A stretch of DNA of 64,000 nt from Mactromeris polynyma (taxonomy: Eukaryota; Mollusca; Bivalvia; Venerida; Mactridae). The notes under the pieces are model-generated. The model saw nothing but the letters and a program-made list of their open reading frames with translations, did no database searches and was not told the DNA's origin. Made by a program: the position numbers and the translations under genes. Below, piece after piece: positions 14,383-25,793 of the stretch (position 1 is the stretch's first letter; each line of letters begins with the position of its first letter). The stretch covers positions 558,001 through 622,000 of the forward strand of contig JASFXZ010000004.1 in assembly GCA_032209605.1 (NCBI GenBank), in the 5' to 3' direction.

Positions 14383-14469
14383 GTTGTGAAAAATGGTGTA
14401 AGACAGATTGAAGAATGCCAACATTCAGATAGTATTTTTGTGGAAACCAAACAGCAGCATGTAAAAACG
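14383..14469 (+). CDS. Possible small internal exon, product unknown
   Basis: An 87-base stretch, open in one frame (29 codons, starting VVKNGVRQIEECQHSDS), sits between a good acceptor (TTTTTTCCTTACAG) and a GT donor (ACG|GTATAA). It lies upstream of the longer possible exon at 15125, but the phases of the two do not agree, so they cannot be joined directly. No family is recognised. Confidence 0.2.
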
Positions 14470-15124
14470 GTATAAATTAAGTACTAAGTTTATCATAGAG
14501 GTGGCTATGAGTATTCAAATATTATATGTTCTACTGAATAGCCAAATAGATATTGGAACATTTGACAAGAAAATCAAAGGAAAAGCTATCAGAAATCAAA
14601 ACTTTCTTCACATTTTATTTAATTGTATTAAGGATTGGTATATTATAGTAATGACATACAGACCTGCACAAATTGTTCAATGGTGAAGTATTGGTTGGTT
14701 GTCTGTCCTTTACAATTTGATAGTTTACACGCTAGCACCCACATGTCATAAGCAGTCCTAAACAAACGTTAATACCAATGTAAGGAAAACATAAGCAAAT
14801 GGCCCACTATAGTTTGATGATTGACTGTTCACAAGTTGAATGTTATATGATAAGTTCTCTGTAAGACTTAGCGCATCCTTATAGTGTGCATCAAGCATGA
14901 ATATAGTTTTAGGTATAAAAGACACCAAATATATGACAGAGTCTACAATATCAAATCCAGGGGACGTGGGAGGGAGACCTGGCATAAAATTCTCGTCTTT
15001 GTTAAAACATCGCTATACCATCCAAGCAACAAAGTATGGAGTAGTCATGATAGTAAATTTGTTTTATTTACAATTTTGTGAGAGAGCCATTCCTATGTCA
15101 ACATGCCTGCATTTTATATTTTAG

Positions 15125-15555
15125 GGCACAAATGGACGCACTATCAAAGTTCGTTTGAGGGTGGGATGGAGAAGACAAAGAGAAGTGCCAAACCATTGAA
15201 ACCAAACAGAGAACCTGTTTACACTAGGTCAATATCAACAGATCAAAGAGACACCTTGTTACAAGAAATAGCATACAGTGAAAGAAACATGGTGTCTGTG
15301 GCAACACAGGTTATGCCGGTGATAATTCTAAACAGTGATGAAGAGATCACAAATGTTGATAGACAGTTTAAATTAAACGAGATACTAAAAATGTGTAAGG
15401 AAATAAAAATTGAATTGCCCTCAAAACCATTGTGTACAGGAAATTCGGATACACCATTACACCAGACACATATCACTCACTGCTACATAAACAGAAAACA
15501 GTCCGACACTATTCACTTGTACACAAACAGAAACCAGACACATACCAGTCACTAG
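15125..15555 (+). CDS. Possible exon of an unrecognised cargo gene
   Basis: The exon would follow an acceptor TTTATATTTTAG and stays open for about 143 codons, needing one base from a preceding exon. The first hundred residues have ordinary, mixed composition: basic KTKRSAKPLKPNR, then hydrophobic VATQVMPVIILN with an acidic SDEE, then helical LNEILKMCKEIKIELP. The 3' part runs into a 36-bp minisatellite and ends in a stop within it. No domain is recognised. It could be a captured host exon, the end of an unknown transposon protein, or chance. It lies wholly inside the 20.8-kb insert, on the strand opposite the transposase. Confidence 0.3.
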
Positions 15556-16200
15556 CACACAAACAGAATCAAGGCACATACCATTCACTCACACACAAAC
15601 AGAATCAAGGCACATACCATTTACTAACACACAAACAGAAACCAGACACATACCATTCACTAACACACAAACAGAAACCAGACACATACCACTCACTTAC
15701 ACACAAACAGAAACCAGACACATACCACTCACTGCTGCACAAACAGACAACAGTCCGACACTATTCACTTATACACAAACAGAAACCAGACACATACAAC
15801 TCACTGCTACACAAACAGAAACCAGACACATACCATTCACTAACACACAAACAGAAACCAGACACATACCACTCACTGCTACACAAACAGAAACAAGACA
15901 CACACATCACCACTCACTGCTACACAAACAGAAACCAGACACATACCACTCACTGCTACACAAACAGAAACCAGACACACACCACTCACTGCTACACAAA
16001 CAGAAACCAGAAACTTACCACCCACTGCTACACAAACAGAATCAAGGTTCATAAATTCAATAACTCACAAACATAAATCAGACACATACCATTCACTTAC
16101 ATACAAACAGAAACCAGACACATACCATACACTTATACACAAACTGAAAACATTCTAATGCCGTACACTAATACACAAACAGAAACCAGGCAGATACCAT
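15462..16200 (+). repeat. 36-bp minisatellite, about 18-20 copies
   Basis: Head-to-tail variants of ACACAAACAGAAACCAGACA followed by CATACCATTCACTAAC. The 36-bp period is a multiple of three, so reading one frame gives a 12-residue repeat (THKQKPDTYHSL) that stays open for over 200 codons. Variants (TCAAGGC for CCAGACA, CTGCTA for CTAACA) mark subfamilies, and the copies fade after about 16080. I regard the long frame as a by-product of the period. Confidence 0.85.
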
Positions 16201-17217
16201 ACACTAATACACTATTGAAAACATGCACAACCATTCACTACAGGACAAACACATAACATGCAGACTCCATTCTCTATAACGCCAACAGTAATCCTTCAGA
16301 CTCAACATATTTCAGAACTAACAAAAGATATGCAGACACCATTCAATTCAAAGTCAATAGCAAATACCCATTGCATTGTGAATTTATCCATAGGACAACT
16401 TTTGTACTGAATTCCTTCTATCATGTATTGCTTTATTGCTGCATATTTAACATACTATGGTGTGCAAATATACCCCACCTATGTTATTTTGTATATATCT
16501 ATTGGTCAAGCAAATATTGTGCTATATGTTGTTCATTAGTTTGATTCTCTAAATTCAGTAAATCACATATTCATTTAAACAATAACTTTTAGTTAATCTA
16601 TGCATTTGGTAGTCATAATTGGTACTGATTGGTCATGTGAGTGTGATGTCATCAGTATATAGATGTAGTCATCATGTAGATTTCTTACAAGTCTGATAGT
16701 ACATTTTCTTATAGAGGCCCCGAAGGGGATTGTTAGATGAAAATATTGATTTGTTAAATGATTATTTGAGTACATTACCATTTGCCCTTGACTTATACTG
16801 TTATTTTGTATTATGTAAATATTCCCCGAATGTTTTTTGGAAACTTTGTGTGATTTATCATGCATGTTTATTTTACTGTTTGAGGTGTTTGAACCCCATT
16901 TTGAACTCATGTTGGTTCTGTCTGTTGTTCTGTTCAAACACTGTTGAAACTATTTGAAGTTGGGTATAAAAGTCCATGTCCATTGTTAGAAAGTCACTCT
17001 GCAGTACATTTTCTTTAGGTCGGCTACTTCATTATAGATAAAGTTTTACATCAGAAATTATCCATTTGAATTATTATAAATAAATAGTAGCTTTAAGTAA
17101 GTTTAATTCTGTTAAAGTTAGTATTTTATTTATAACGTTTTTTGTGCATACTTAAGTTGATTTTCAGAAATGAAATAAGTTTTCAAATCTAGATTTTCTG
17201 AAATATATTTGGTAATA

Positions 17218-17418
17218 CAGTCAAACCTGTCTGTAAAGACCACCCATTGGAACAGCAAAATGCGGTCTTTGTTTACAGGTGGTCTCTATTAAAAGATTAA
17301 ATAACAGATTAAATATCATTGAAAATGGTCTGATGGAAGATAAAATTGGTGGTCTTTTCCGACAGGTTTTACAATAGTGATCTTTGTTCGAAGGTGGTCT
17401 TTACCACAGGCTTGACTG
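17218..17418. mobile_element. TA-flanked MITE (CAGTCAAACCTG ends)
   Basis: The left end CAGTCAAACCTGTCTGTAAA and the reverse complement of the right end (CAGTCAAGCCTGTGGTAAA) match, and both ends are flanked by TA. The interior has further GGTGGTCTTT/AAAGACCACC symmetry. At 201 bp it has no coding capacity and fits a Tc1/mariner-type miniature element mobilised in trans. Confidence 0.8.
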
Positions 17419-18654
17419 TACTTGCAATAACATTAAATGTTTTTATTTTTATAGATAAGCCACAGACACCTTGTCCAGTTTTATTGTGTAAATTTGCTGG
17501 TTGTTGTCTTGAGATCAATTTCCTACTTGTAAATAATAAACAGCATTGTTGTGGCATTTTTCTGAGAATAAAAATTATGAATCTTTCATAACTCTTGCTT
17601 ATTTTTTCAGTTTAACTTAGTCGTAATTCCATTTGTTTTATTTGCTGCCGAGTCACATTCGACTGCCTGCCTGTATCCACAGCTGATTAAATGTTGTTGA
17701 GCAGTGAAGTATCTAACACAGCAACTCTAGCTTGTAATAATATAATGACATAGATTTGATAAATGAAGATCATTACAAACAATAGTTGTCAGTCTTGTTA
17801 CTGTTACATGTGTCACAATGTGAAATTATAAATTGTCTTTGATTGAAAGAATTCTTTAATATTATAGAATACAATGATGACATTCAACATGCACATTTTA
17901 ACCAAAAAGTAAAGTAGGTAGAGTACAAATATTATTTAAAATGTATTCTTTGACTCAATCCAATCGATTTTTAAGGATCGTTTTTATTTAAACGCTTTCT
18001 TTTTCTTCGACAATATATGGTGGCATATTTCTGCCACCAGTTAACTACTTCATTAACTAGATAATTATCTGGTTATCACGTTAAAGAAACTAGATATCTA
18101 CTTAAATGACTAGATAATTATGTGGTTAACTAGATAAGTATCATGATAAATTTTCATACCAGATAAATATCTTAACACCAAAAATTGTCTGAGAGTGCCC
18201 AGGGGTTTATACATGGTAGTGTTAACATTATTTACTGTGTCCAACCTCAAGGAGTCTATATGACCAGTTACAGGTTTATACATGGTAGTTTTAGAATTAT
18301 AAAATAAATATGAAGTTTTTTGTTGGAAAGTAATATTGTCAACCTTTGGAGAAATACCATCACCCTTGGCTGCACCTTGAGTGACAGTAATCACATAAAA
18401 CAGTGCGATATTTATATATGTAGAACTCGGAACATCCAGTTTGCTATATTGGTTCCCCTAGTTTCATACAAGTCTGAACCTCAGACATAAAAGAATAAAA
18501 GATGTCAAAATATGAGCAACACTGTATATTTCTTAAGGTAATCAAATAGTAGTTCTAAATCTAATGAAACATGACAATCAGACTGCTTAATTAATTAAAG
18601 TATCATTATTTACTGTCACAGGCACGTAACATACACATTATTTACATGGAGAAT

Positions 18655-18745
18655 TTACCAGACTTGTCCAGGATTTGCACCTGGGACCTCTCTAGCCAAC
18701 AATCAAGATGGCACTGAGCGCTCTAACTACTGAGCTAACAAATTG
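18655..18745 (-). repeat. tRNA-derived sequence
   Basis: On the minus strand an A-box-like TTAGCTCAGTAGTTAGAG and a B-box GGTGCAAATCC are present, with the spacing longer than in a normal tRNA. This fits the head of a tRNA-derived SINE or a decayed tRNA copy. Confidence 0.55.
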
Positions 18746-19195
18746 AACAGTAAATTTCTCCATTGTAACCCCTAGCAATTACAAAAGGAAGACATTTCAA
18801 AAAGTAATAGTTATTTTACTTTGGTTTCCTAGTATGCACAAATACTGATATGAATATTGCTTAATGCAATTTCTTTGTTAAAGAGTATATGCATTTTTTT
18901 AACAGTATTTAAGTTAGAAAAAGGGATTGGATAACTTGATGCGACTCGAAAAATGTATTTTGGCCTGAATTTCAGTCTAGGTTGTTGCTACAAAAACACA
19001 TGTACTAACATCTGACTTTTTGGCCTTATTCAAAAGAAATGTAAAATATGTTTCCATGACTTACAAGATTTGCAAGCGTTATATATTAAAGTTGAGTTTA
19101 CAAATTATATTTCCATGAGGCTAAATTGCATGGTGCCACCATAAAAAACAATGCTTCAAATCATAAGTGACATAATGATTATATCTAGTTAACAT

Positions 19196-19430
19196 TAAAA
19201 ACTCCTGTTACCCCATTATCACCACCTACCATACCATTACCTATACCACACTAAAAACTTCTGTTACCCCGTTATCACCACCTACCATACCAATACCTAT
19301 ACCACACTAAAAACTCCTGTTACCCCGTTATCACCACCTACCATACCATTACCTATACCACACTAAAAACTCCTGTTATCCCGTTATCACCACCTACCAT
19401 ACCATTACCTATACCACACTAACTATGTTA
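19196..19430 (+). repeat. 56-bp tandem repeat, four copies
   Basis: Four near-identical head-to-tail units starting AAAAACTCCTGTTACCCC and ending CCTATACCACACT, with single-base differences, then a degraded partial copy. The low divergence suggests recent expansion. No coding sense. Confidence 0.85.
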
Positions 19431-20989
19431 CCCCATTTTCTACAACACTTCTCCACAAACTGCACATCACTATTGCAATATATCATATACATGCAATGCC
19501 ATTTGCCAGGGTAAAGATGGCAGCAACAGTACCTTGATAAAACACAGCATTGAAATGAAGTCATACCCAATGTTTGATCCCTTGGTCCATAGTATACCTT
19601 ACATACATTATTAGATCTGCAGCCTATATAGTTTCAGTATCCCCATTTTGGATTATGATATTAAAATAATTATTACAAATTTACATTCCAATATCATGTT
19701 TATTAGTGTAATATCAAATTAAAAGCAGTATAATGATCAATCATTTTTAACATTGCTTTCCATGCAATGCATAGTCATGAGTTAAATTAACCTGCCAAAA
19801 TTTTATGGGTGGGTTACAAATTTTTAAACTTACATTAGAAAATAACATAGCATTCTATATAAGAATTATCTCAAGGACCAATATATCACACAAGATATAA
19901 TACTGCTGCTTATAAATATAAACTATCCCATTATTACCAATAGTATTTAAACAGAGGTCATACTTATCAATGTAACGCAAATAAAATATAATAATTGTGT
20001 AAGATAGATATGTAATGTCTCTTCCCACCGTTTCTGTTATATAATAAAGTCAGTTGTTGAGGTAACATATTCACTCATTCTTCACAGCTAATAGTGAACA
20101 CATGTATTGATAAAACATGTTATCTATATTAAAATGTGACATTTAACTATTTGTACAACTATATTTAAAAATTTACATTAAAAATATCTTCTTGAAATAA
20201 TTTGACTATACAACACTTTAACAATGCATAAACCAACAGAATCACAAGTGTCACAAGATTCATGACATCACAACATCAATTGATGATGTCATTAGAATGT
20301 GAAAAACTCAAGTTAGAATACCTTTGCATTAATCAAATTCCAGTATTAAATGAAAAAATGTTTTGCAAAACTATTCTAACTATTAAACTTAGAATAGTTT
20401 TGAGCCAAGAAAATAGTTGTCCGAGATAGAATATATTTTTTACATTTGAGTTTTTAAAAACTATTCACAATATAATCATAATAATTTGACAGATTATGTG
20501 TTTTAAGATTTCAAGAACAAAACTGTCAAATAACCACTTTCTAAAAAAAACAAGATAGAATAGTCTTGCGCTGAGCCCTCGATATAAAGACTAAAGTTTA
20601 ATGATACCCAGAATTTCAAATGATACCCAGAATTTCAAATGATACCTTGGAAGTTACTAATCTAATAAATTTGGTAAAAACTGAATGCCATCACACAAAT
20701 TCCTGCTTTCATTTTCAATAAGTTTCAGTAGCACATCAATTTGATGGTTTTAAATTACCAAATAGCTTTCAGAGAACTGCAATTAATTGTGTTATGTAGC
20801 TTTGAAAGATAATTCTATCTGTATAACCAAATCCTTTTGTTGACTTAATCACACAGAAATTAGGTGGATGTAACTTCAAATGCCTGGAAAGTTTTCAGCA
20901 TTGTTTCATTATTGTTATATGAATGCGACAAGTCACAGTCTGAAGACAACATGTAAGTTTGTACTAGTCAGACTGCAATAAGTAGGAAT

Positions 20990-21300
20990 CAAGGGGGGAA
21001 AAGTGCGTCCGATGTGAGACTTGAACCCATGGCTCCCTAAACACCAGTATGGCACTCTACCGACTGAGCTAACCACGTGACTGTCTAACCTCACACCACT
21101 ACACTCCTCCCCATTCTGGTATTTGTGGCTAAAACCATGTGGGCTGTCAAACACCACTGCCATCATTGAAGTAAGTCAAGGGGAAAGTGTGCCTGATGTG
21201 AGGTCCAAACCCACCACCCCTAAATACTAGTATGTCACTCTAACAACTGAGTTAACCGGACGGCCGTCTGACTCTACACCATATCATGATAAATCACACA
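20990..21300 (-). repeat. Two tRNA-derived copies in tandem
   Basis: On the minus strand, 21003-21080 has GTTAGCTCAGTCGGTAGAGT (A box) and GGGTTCAAGTCTC (B box). A second, more mutated copy lies at about 21186-21265 in the same orientation with the same flanking words (TCAAGGGG...GTGTG). A third weak tRNA-like piece follows at about 21308-21405. These look like SINE copies, not working tRNA genes. Confidence 0.55.
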
Positions 21301-21412
21301 AGAAAAACAACATATCACACCAGGGATTGCACCCGGGTCCTCTTATAGTTATATGATTTAAAGCGGACATAATATTCTACCGCATCACTTCAGAGCTAGC
21401 CAAACAGAAAAG

Positions 21413-21595
21413 CTATTGGAAGTGACCTAAGTCACCACATTCACGGACATATGCCGTATAAACTGTAAATGGCATTTTCTTTCCAATCATAATGCCGATG
21501 TCAAGACTGAATATGGCATGAATATTATGGTTCCTCTCAAACATGGGAAGGCCAAATGTACTGGTTTCCGTCTGTGTCATTGTATGTAAAGGCAA
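21413..21595 (-). CDS. Possible first coding exon, product unknown
   Basis: A 60-codon minus-strand frame whose composition looks protein-like: MTQTETSTFGLPMFERN, then an alternating hydrophobic stretch AIFSLDIGIMIGKK, then PFTVYTAYVRECGD. A donor GAATGTG|GTGACT could end it before the stop codon. No downstream exon was recognised, and the family is unknown to me. It may equally be a random open frame. It lies inside the 20.8-kb insert. Confidence 0.22.
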   Translation of the reverse strand: MPLHTMTQTETSTFGLPMFERNHNIHAIFSLDIGIMIGKKMPFTVYTAYVRECGDLGHFQ

Positions 21596-23799
21596 AAAAT
21601 CGAAGAACGATACTAGAATGACGATACGGAAATAATTTACCGAAAATATATTTTAATTATCCTTGCAATCTACAGTAGTCTGTAACTTACACATCAAAAG
21701 CACTTCTAACTTCATACGTCAAACGCACTGAAAACTTAAATGCCAACAACTAAGCGTGTCTGTTTACATCAACACCGGGTCAAAGCTATCTCCGCTATAT
21801 TTTACAATGTCATGCAGAAATACTTCAGTAATCACTCAATATTTATATAAATAGTTATTTACCGTAACAATTACATGCTAGCACACTTCTGTATTGTAAT
21901 ATTTCTGATAAATCTTGTACTGTCAACTGCATTTCACATTTATCCGCCACGTTTGTTGTCACTTCCGGTTAGTACCGGTAAATCTCTATCCGAAGTCAGA
22001 TCAAATACTTTTAATGTTTATCGTAGCATACTTGTCTGTAATTACTCAATCATATATTACTAATATGTATTTATGTTGGATTCAGTTTAAGACACACATT
22101 GTAGCTATTAATGGGGTTGGTTTAGACGTTAATCTCTAAACTCTCATTTGCATATCGTGTACTAATTTGCATACCATAACAATGTGCATACCAGCGTTCA
22201 TAGTACCAACTCTTGACTTTGCCTCAGTCTCCAGAGTAGTTTAGACGCGTCTGTCTTACGTTCTCATTTTCCTCTGCATCTTGAATAATTTCTAATTCAA
22301 CTTTTATCTTATTATCATCAGGTACAAATTATATTTATAAATTTAAAAAGTTCACTATTGAGAACGGTTATTTGTTTACGTTTTGGGCACAGTGCATACT
22401 TAAATATAATTCGACATTTTCGTATTTTTTTTATCTGGCGACTACCGAGACTTAGTTTGTTTCGATATTTTAAGTAGATTCTATTATTACTTAGACTTAG
22501 TTAATATTTCCTAGTTAAGGCTACAAAATAAATTACATCAAGCCGAAAGGATTTTAGTTGTTTTGATTTATAGTTTGACATTTGTTGGCCGCTACCAGGC
22601 TGTTTATTACGCTACCTCTACCGGTCCTCCTTAGTGAGATTGGTTATATTTAACTAACTATGGCAATCTTTAAAAATAGATTGCGGATGTAAGCCCGCAG
22701 GTTTACTTTTTGCACACTAGTGATATTCACACACACACACGGGCATTACAATATTTTAATTATGTTCAGACTAAGATTGAGTTTTGAGACAAATTTTATA
22801 ATGTCCGATGTAGAGGTTTCAAGCAAGAACGGTGATTTTAAAACGATCTGGTTTAAGTTTTTTATAGTAAAACAACCAAACTACATGAACATATGATTAT
22901 GTGGTAAAAAGTGGTCACATTTGAGGCTCAAACACAATTACATACCATGTCTATATCATACATGCACTTATTCATGTCTGCTACTATACCGACTGCACTT
23001 CATTGACTTATAGAAAGTTTCAATGGTCACGAGTATTGTTGTGAAATTATTAATGCTTAAATGATTATTTATTGGTGTCCATATTGTTCAAAAAAGTTTT
23101 TGACTTGAACAGTAACCACCCACATGTCTAGTTCTATAACTTTATAAAATTGTTAGAATATTTTCTGTCAGTTTTCTATTAAATGTGCACACATTATGTG
23201 AATGTGTTACAAATTATCAGTTCAAATTGATAGTTCTACAAATGTATAACTTAGAATCTTAGATGATGTTATATAAAACTATTATAAAGCCATTATTACT
23301 GTTAGACAGGCTTTCTAATTTTTATAAATATTACTACCGAGACTTAACAAATAATAAGGATGAGTAGACATAATGATAATTAAATAAGTTTGCATGCATA
23401 TGTCTAAAGAGTAAAGTATATTTAGTTTTTAAATAAAGATTAAAATGCAAAAAAGAAGTGTACACCGATATATATGGCAACAATTAGTAGTATTATATTA
23501 TTTATTTTAAACATTTATTATAATTTTGCCATTGAATAAATATTACTAATTTACTTTTTAATCATGATAAGGCAGTTATTTTTTCAAATCAGTTATGTTT
23601 TTCACAACTTTTTACAAATCATATTTGTATTGTTTATTACAGAATTATATCAAAAGTGAAAAGGGTGTTGATTAAATCACAATATTACTGCAAAGTCATT
23701 AAACATGAAGATAAAGGGTTTTTAACTATAACTTAACAATTTAATTTGAAAAAACATCAAATAAAAAAGTAAATCACACAAAAATAATTATATTAAAAG

Positions 23800-23935
23800 G
23801 TGGGGGTGAAAAGTCTAGGGTCTATTAAAATTGGGGATGAAACGTCTCGGGAGGAAATGACTACGGGGTGAAATGTCTTGGGGTGGAAACGACTTGGGGT
23901 GAAACGTCTGGAATTCTGCAGGGGCGGATCCAAGA
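23800..23935 (+). repeat. GGGGTGAAACGTCT repeat block
   Basis: About six spaced variants of GGGGTGAAACGTCTTGG in 120 bp, separated by short spacers, followed by GGGGCGGATCCAAGATTTGG, a word typical of dispersed repeats. Non-coding; family not identified. Confidence 0.55.
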
Positions 23936-24841
23936 TTTGGTCTCAAGGGGGCGTTACTTTTTGGTTTTGCTCAAGCCTTATACAACGGCAATGACTGTCA
24001 ATAAACATCATCATGATAGACTATAATACTACAATAAATCAGGCAGAATCACTTATTTAAAAATCTTATCATTAAAGATCTATGTATAATTGCATATTTA
24101 TAATTGTACTCAGCCATACATGTAAGGTTCAACCGTTGGGGAATTTTACAGGGTGTGCGCCGGGCGCCTCCCTTGGATCTGCTAGCAAACTGCTCGTTAA
24201 TTACATAAGGAAATCCTCATAGATTCCAGGACACAATTACTGTTGACTAAATCACAGATGTGAACAAATACACAAGTTCCAAATGATATCAGTGTATTGT
24301 AATACATATTATAAATATAAAATGTAAGTTATAACTGTAAAATATCAAGTTGCAGTATAACTGTAACAACGGCTGCATGGAGAAGTGGAATGAGTAAGGC
24401 TAGCACATGTATGCTTTAAGGTTAATATCCACTGACAACCACACTCATTGTGTAGATTAAGTGTACGTTATACATGTACATGAACTATCTAACAATTTTG
24501 AAATTAGAGCAGTAATGACATGAATTGAAAGGTATGTTGGCGATTTGTCTATCTTTATGCTCTTTTTTTTAATTTGCAACACTAACGAAACAACCAAAAA
24601 CGACAAGTACGAAACGGCAAGAGTACGAAACGACCTGTATTCGTTACAGCAAATAATGAAATGAAAATACGTCAGTATATATACGCAGAGTAACGACATA
24701 CAGTTTTTAGAGACAGTAAACATGCATTTGAAGGGACCGCATTTGAACATCACCAGATAAAACATCTTCACAATACATGACTAAGTATATTCGTTTTTCT
24801 CTCAACCATTCAATGTGAAAAACTACACGATTCGTACTCAC

Positions 24842-25328
24842 CTTGTAAGAATGTTTCGGCTTAGGAGACTCTGCACGGCAGGTGTGAGAGCGAGAAAGAA
24901 AGTCTTCCAGAGGAATTCATTTCAACCGTAGTTTCATCCGTAAGTATAAAATCTCTAAAATCCTCACGGACTGCCAACATATGAATAGCCCATTTCTTCC
25001 GGAATGATTTGTTTTTTTGTGACATCATTTGGCAGTATCCTGTCTGCTTACAACTCCAACCTAATTTCGCCCTGTTCGCTTTAATTGTGGAGATTGACAC
25101 ATTCACACCAAAATTTTGGTAAATTTTCTTCTGCAGATCAACTGCTGTCACATTAGCATCTTTAGTCAAGCACAAATTAATATACTCCAAGTGAACTGGG
25201 TCCAATTTCGTAGGTCGAATAGGCCGACGTTTAGACACTTGCATAACACTTCCGACTCTAGATTTAACCCTACACAAAATTTTCCTCACACCACGAGCAG
25301 TAATGGTGAAAGCATGATCAATTTTCAA
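24842..25328 (-). pseudogene. Tc1-like transposase, N-terminal part, broken
   Basis: The protein starts with an HTH-type DNA-binding half (residues about 10-100, with VTAVDLQKKIYQNFGVNVS and STIKANRAKLGW) and reaches the first catalytic aspartate in ILTDETTVEM (around residue 130), as in Tc1 transposases (FTDE). This is the enzyme that would bind the terminal repeats and cut at TA. After GRLSF the frame is wrong: the expected continuation (SPKPKHSYK, ending at a donor AAG|GTGAGT at 24842) is in another frame. I could not find the second and third catalytic acids anywhere to the left. So this copy is truncated and frameshifted, and cannot move the element by itself. Length is about 155 residues against about 340 for the family. 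Confidence 0.75.
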
Positions 25329-25560
25329 AATCCCAGGAAATTGCTACGGAAGAATATCCATTTGATCCAAGATCAACAACCAGAGCTCGTAAAGGAACAG
25401 GCAACATAATTAAGAATCAATATCGAAATATAACTAAATATACGCCAATTAATATTTATAGTTCAAACGCTATTAGAGCTAGAATGTATACTAGATGAAT
25501 CAAACGCATCCATGTAAACAAAACCTGACAATTTGAATAGCTTTCTCGGTACGCGTTTAC

Positions 25561-25692
25561 ACGGTGCGCATGCGCTTTTGAAATTCACGCTTTCACGCTT
25601 TCACGGTGCGCATGCGCTTTTGAAATTCACGCTTTCACGCTTTCACGGTGCGCATGCGCAGTCGTGAATTCTCTTACACGCTGCGCATGCGT
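25561..25692. promoter_or_regulatory. Subterminal 42-bp repeats with NRF-1-like palindromes
   Basis: A 42-bp unit starting ACGGTGCGCATGCGCTTTTG is repeated at 25561 and 25603, with a third partial copy from 25645. Each contains TGCGCATGCGC (25565, 25607, 25649), and a fourth variant TGCGCATGCGT lies at 25682. This palindrome matches the known binding site of NRF-1, an activator of many animal CpG promoters. It lies 240-360 bp upstream of the transposase start and may be its promoter, or an accessory transposase site. Both roles are inferences. Confidence 0.5.
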
Positions 25693-25764
25693 AGTGGAAA
25701 ATACACGCATACTCGCTTTCACGCTAACACGTTCTCGCGTTAGAAACGAACGCGAAACGCTTTC

Positions 25765-25792
25765 ACGCGGAACTGTCACGCTGGCGGTACTG
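25765..25792 (-). repeat. Right terminal inverted repeat of the 20.8-kb element
   Basis: Perfect reverse complement of 4952-4979, followed directly by the TA at 25793-25794. Confidence 0.85.
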
Positions 25793-25793
25793 T

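Larger units (their letters stand above)
16210..24800. other. Non-coding interior of the element, right part
   Basis: Mostly AT-rich DNA without supported exons, apart from small repeats, a MITE, tRNA-like segments and one possible exon, all listed separately. A TATAAAAG box near 16966 followed by an AATAAA near 17088 is suggestive of a short transcription unit, but I could not find matching ends or coding sequence. Confidence 0.4.
4952..25792 (-). mobile_element. 20.8-kb Tc1/mariner-type insertion with cargo
   Basis: The left end (4952-4979) and right end (25765-25792) are perfect 28-bp inverted repeats beginning CAGTACCGCCAGCGTGACAG. Each is flanked by TA (4950-4951 and 25793-25794), the target duplication expected of the Tc1/mariner superfamily. 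Beyond the perfect 28 bp both ends stay similar in composition, rich in CG and in AACGC, GAAAGCGTG and TTTCTAACGC-type words, and unlike the AT-rich interior. A Tc1-like transposase start lies 440-470 bp inside the right end and reads leftward. At 20,841 bp it is far larger than the usual 1-5 kb of this superfamily. The interior contains nested smaller elements, minisatellites and possible gene fragments, so it may be a giant cargo carrier, or a smaller element enlarged by later insertions. Strand is given as that of the transposase. Confidence 0.75.

Noticed and set aside
15432..16076. A 214-codon plus-strand frame of THKQKPDTYHSL repeats
   Set aside because: It is produced by the 36-bp period of a minisatellite; units with indels break it and no splice or start context supports it.
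16950..17100. TATAAAAG followed by AATAAA, like a solo LTR
   Set aside because: No matching second copy, no TG...CA ends with a target duplication, and no adjacent coding or primer-binding site could be found.
22425..22460. TCTGGCGACTACCGAG, reminiscent of a primer-binding site of an LTR retrotransposon
   Set aside because: No gag or pol frames follow and no paired LTR is visible, so the resemblance is too weak.
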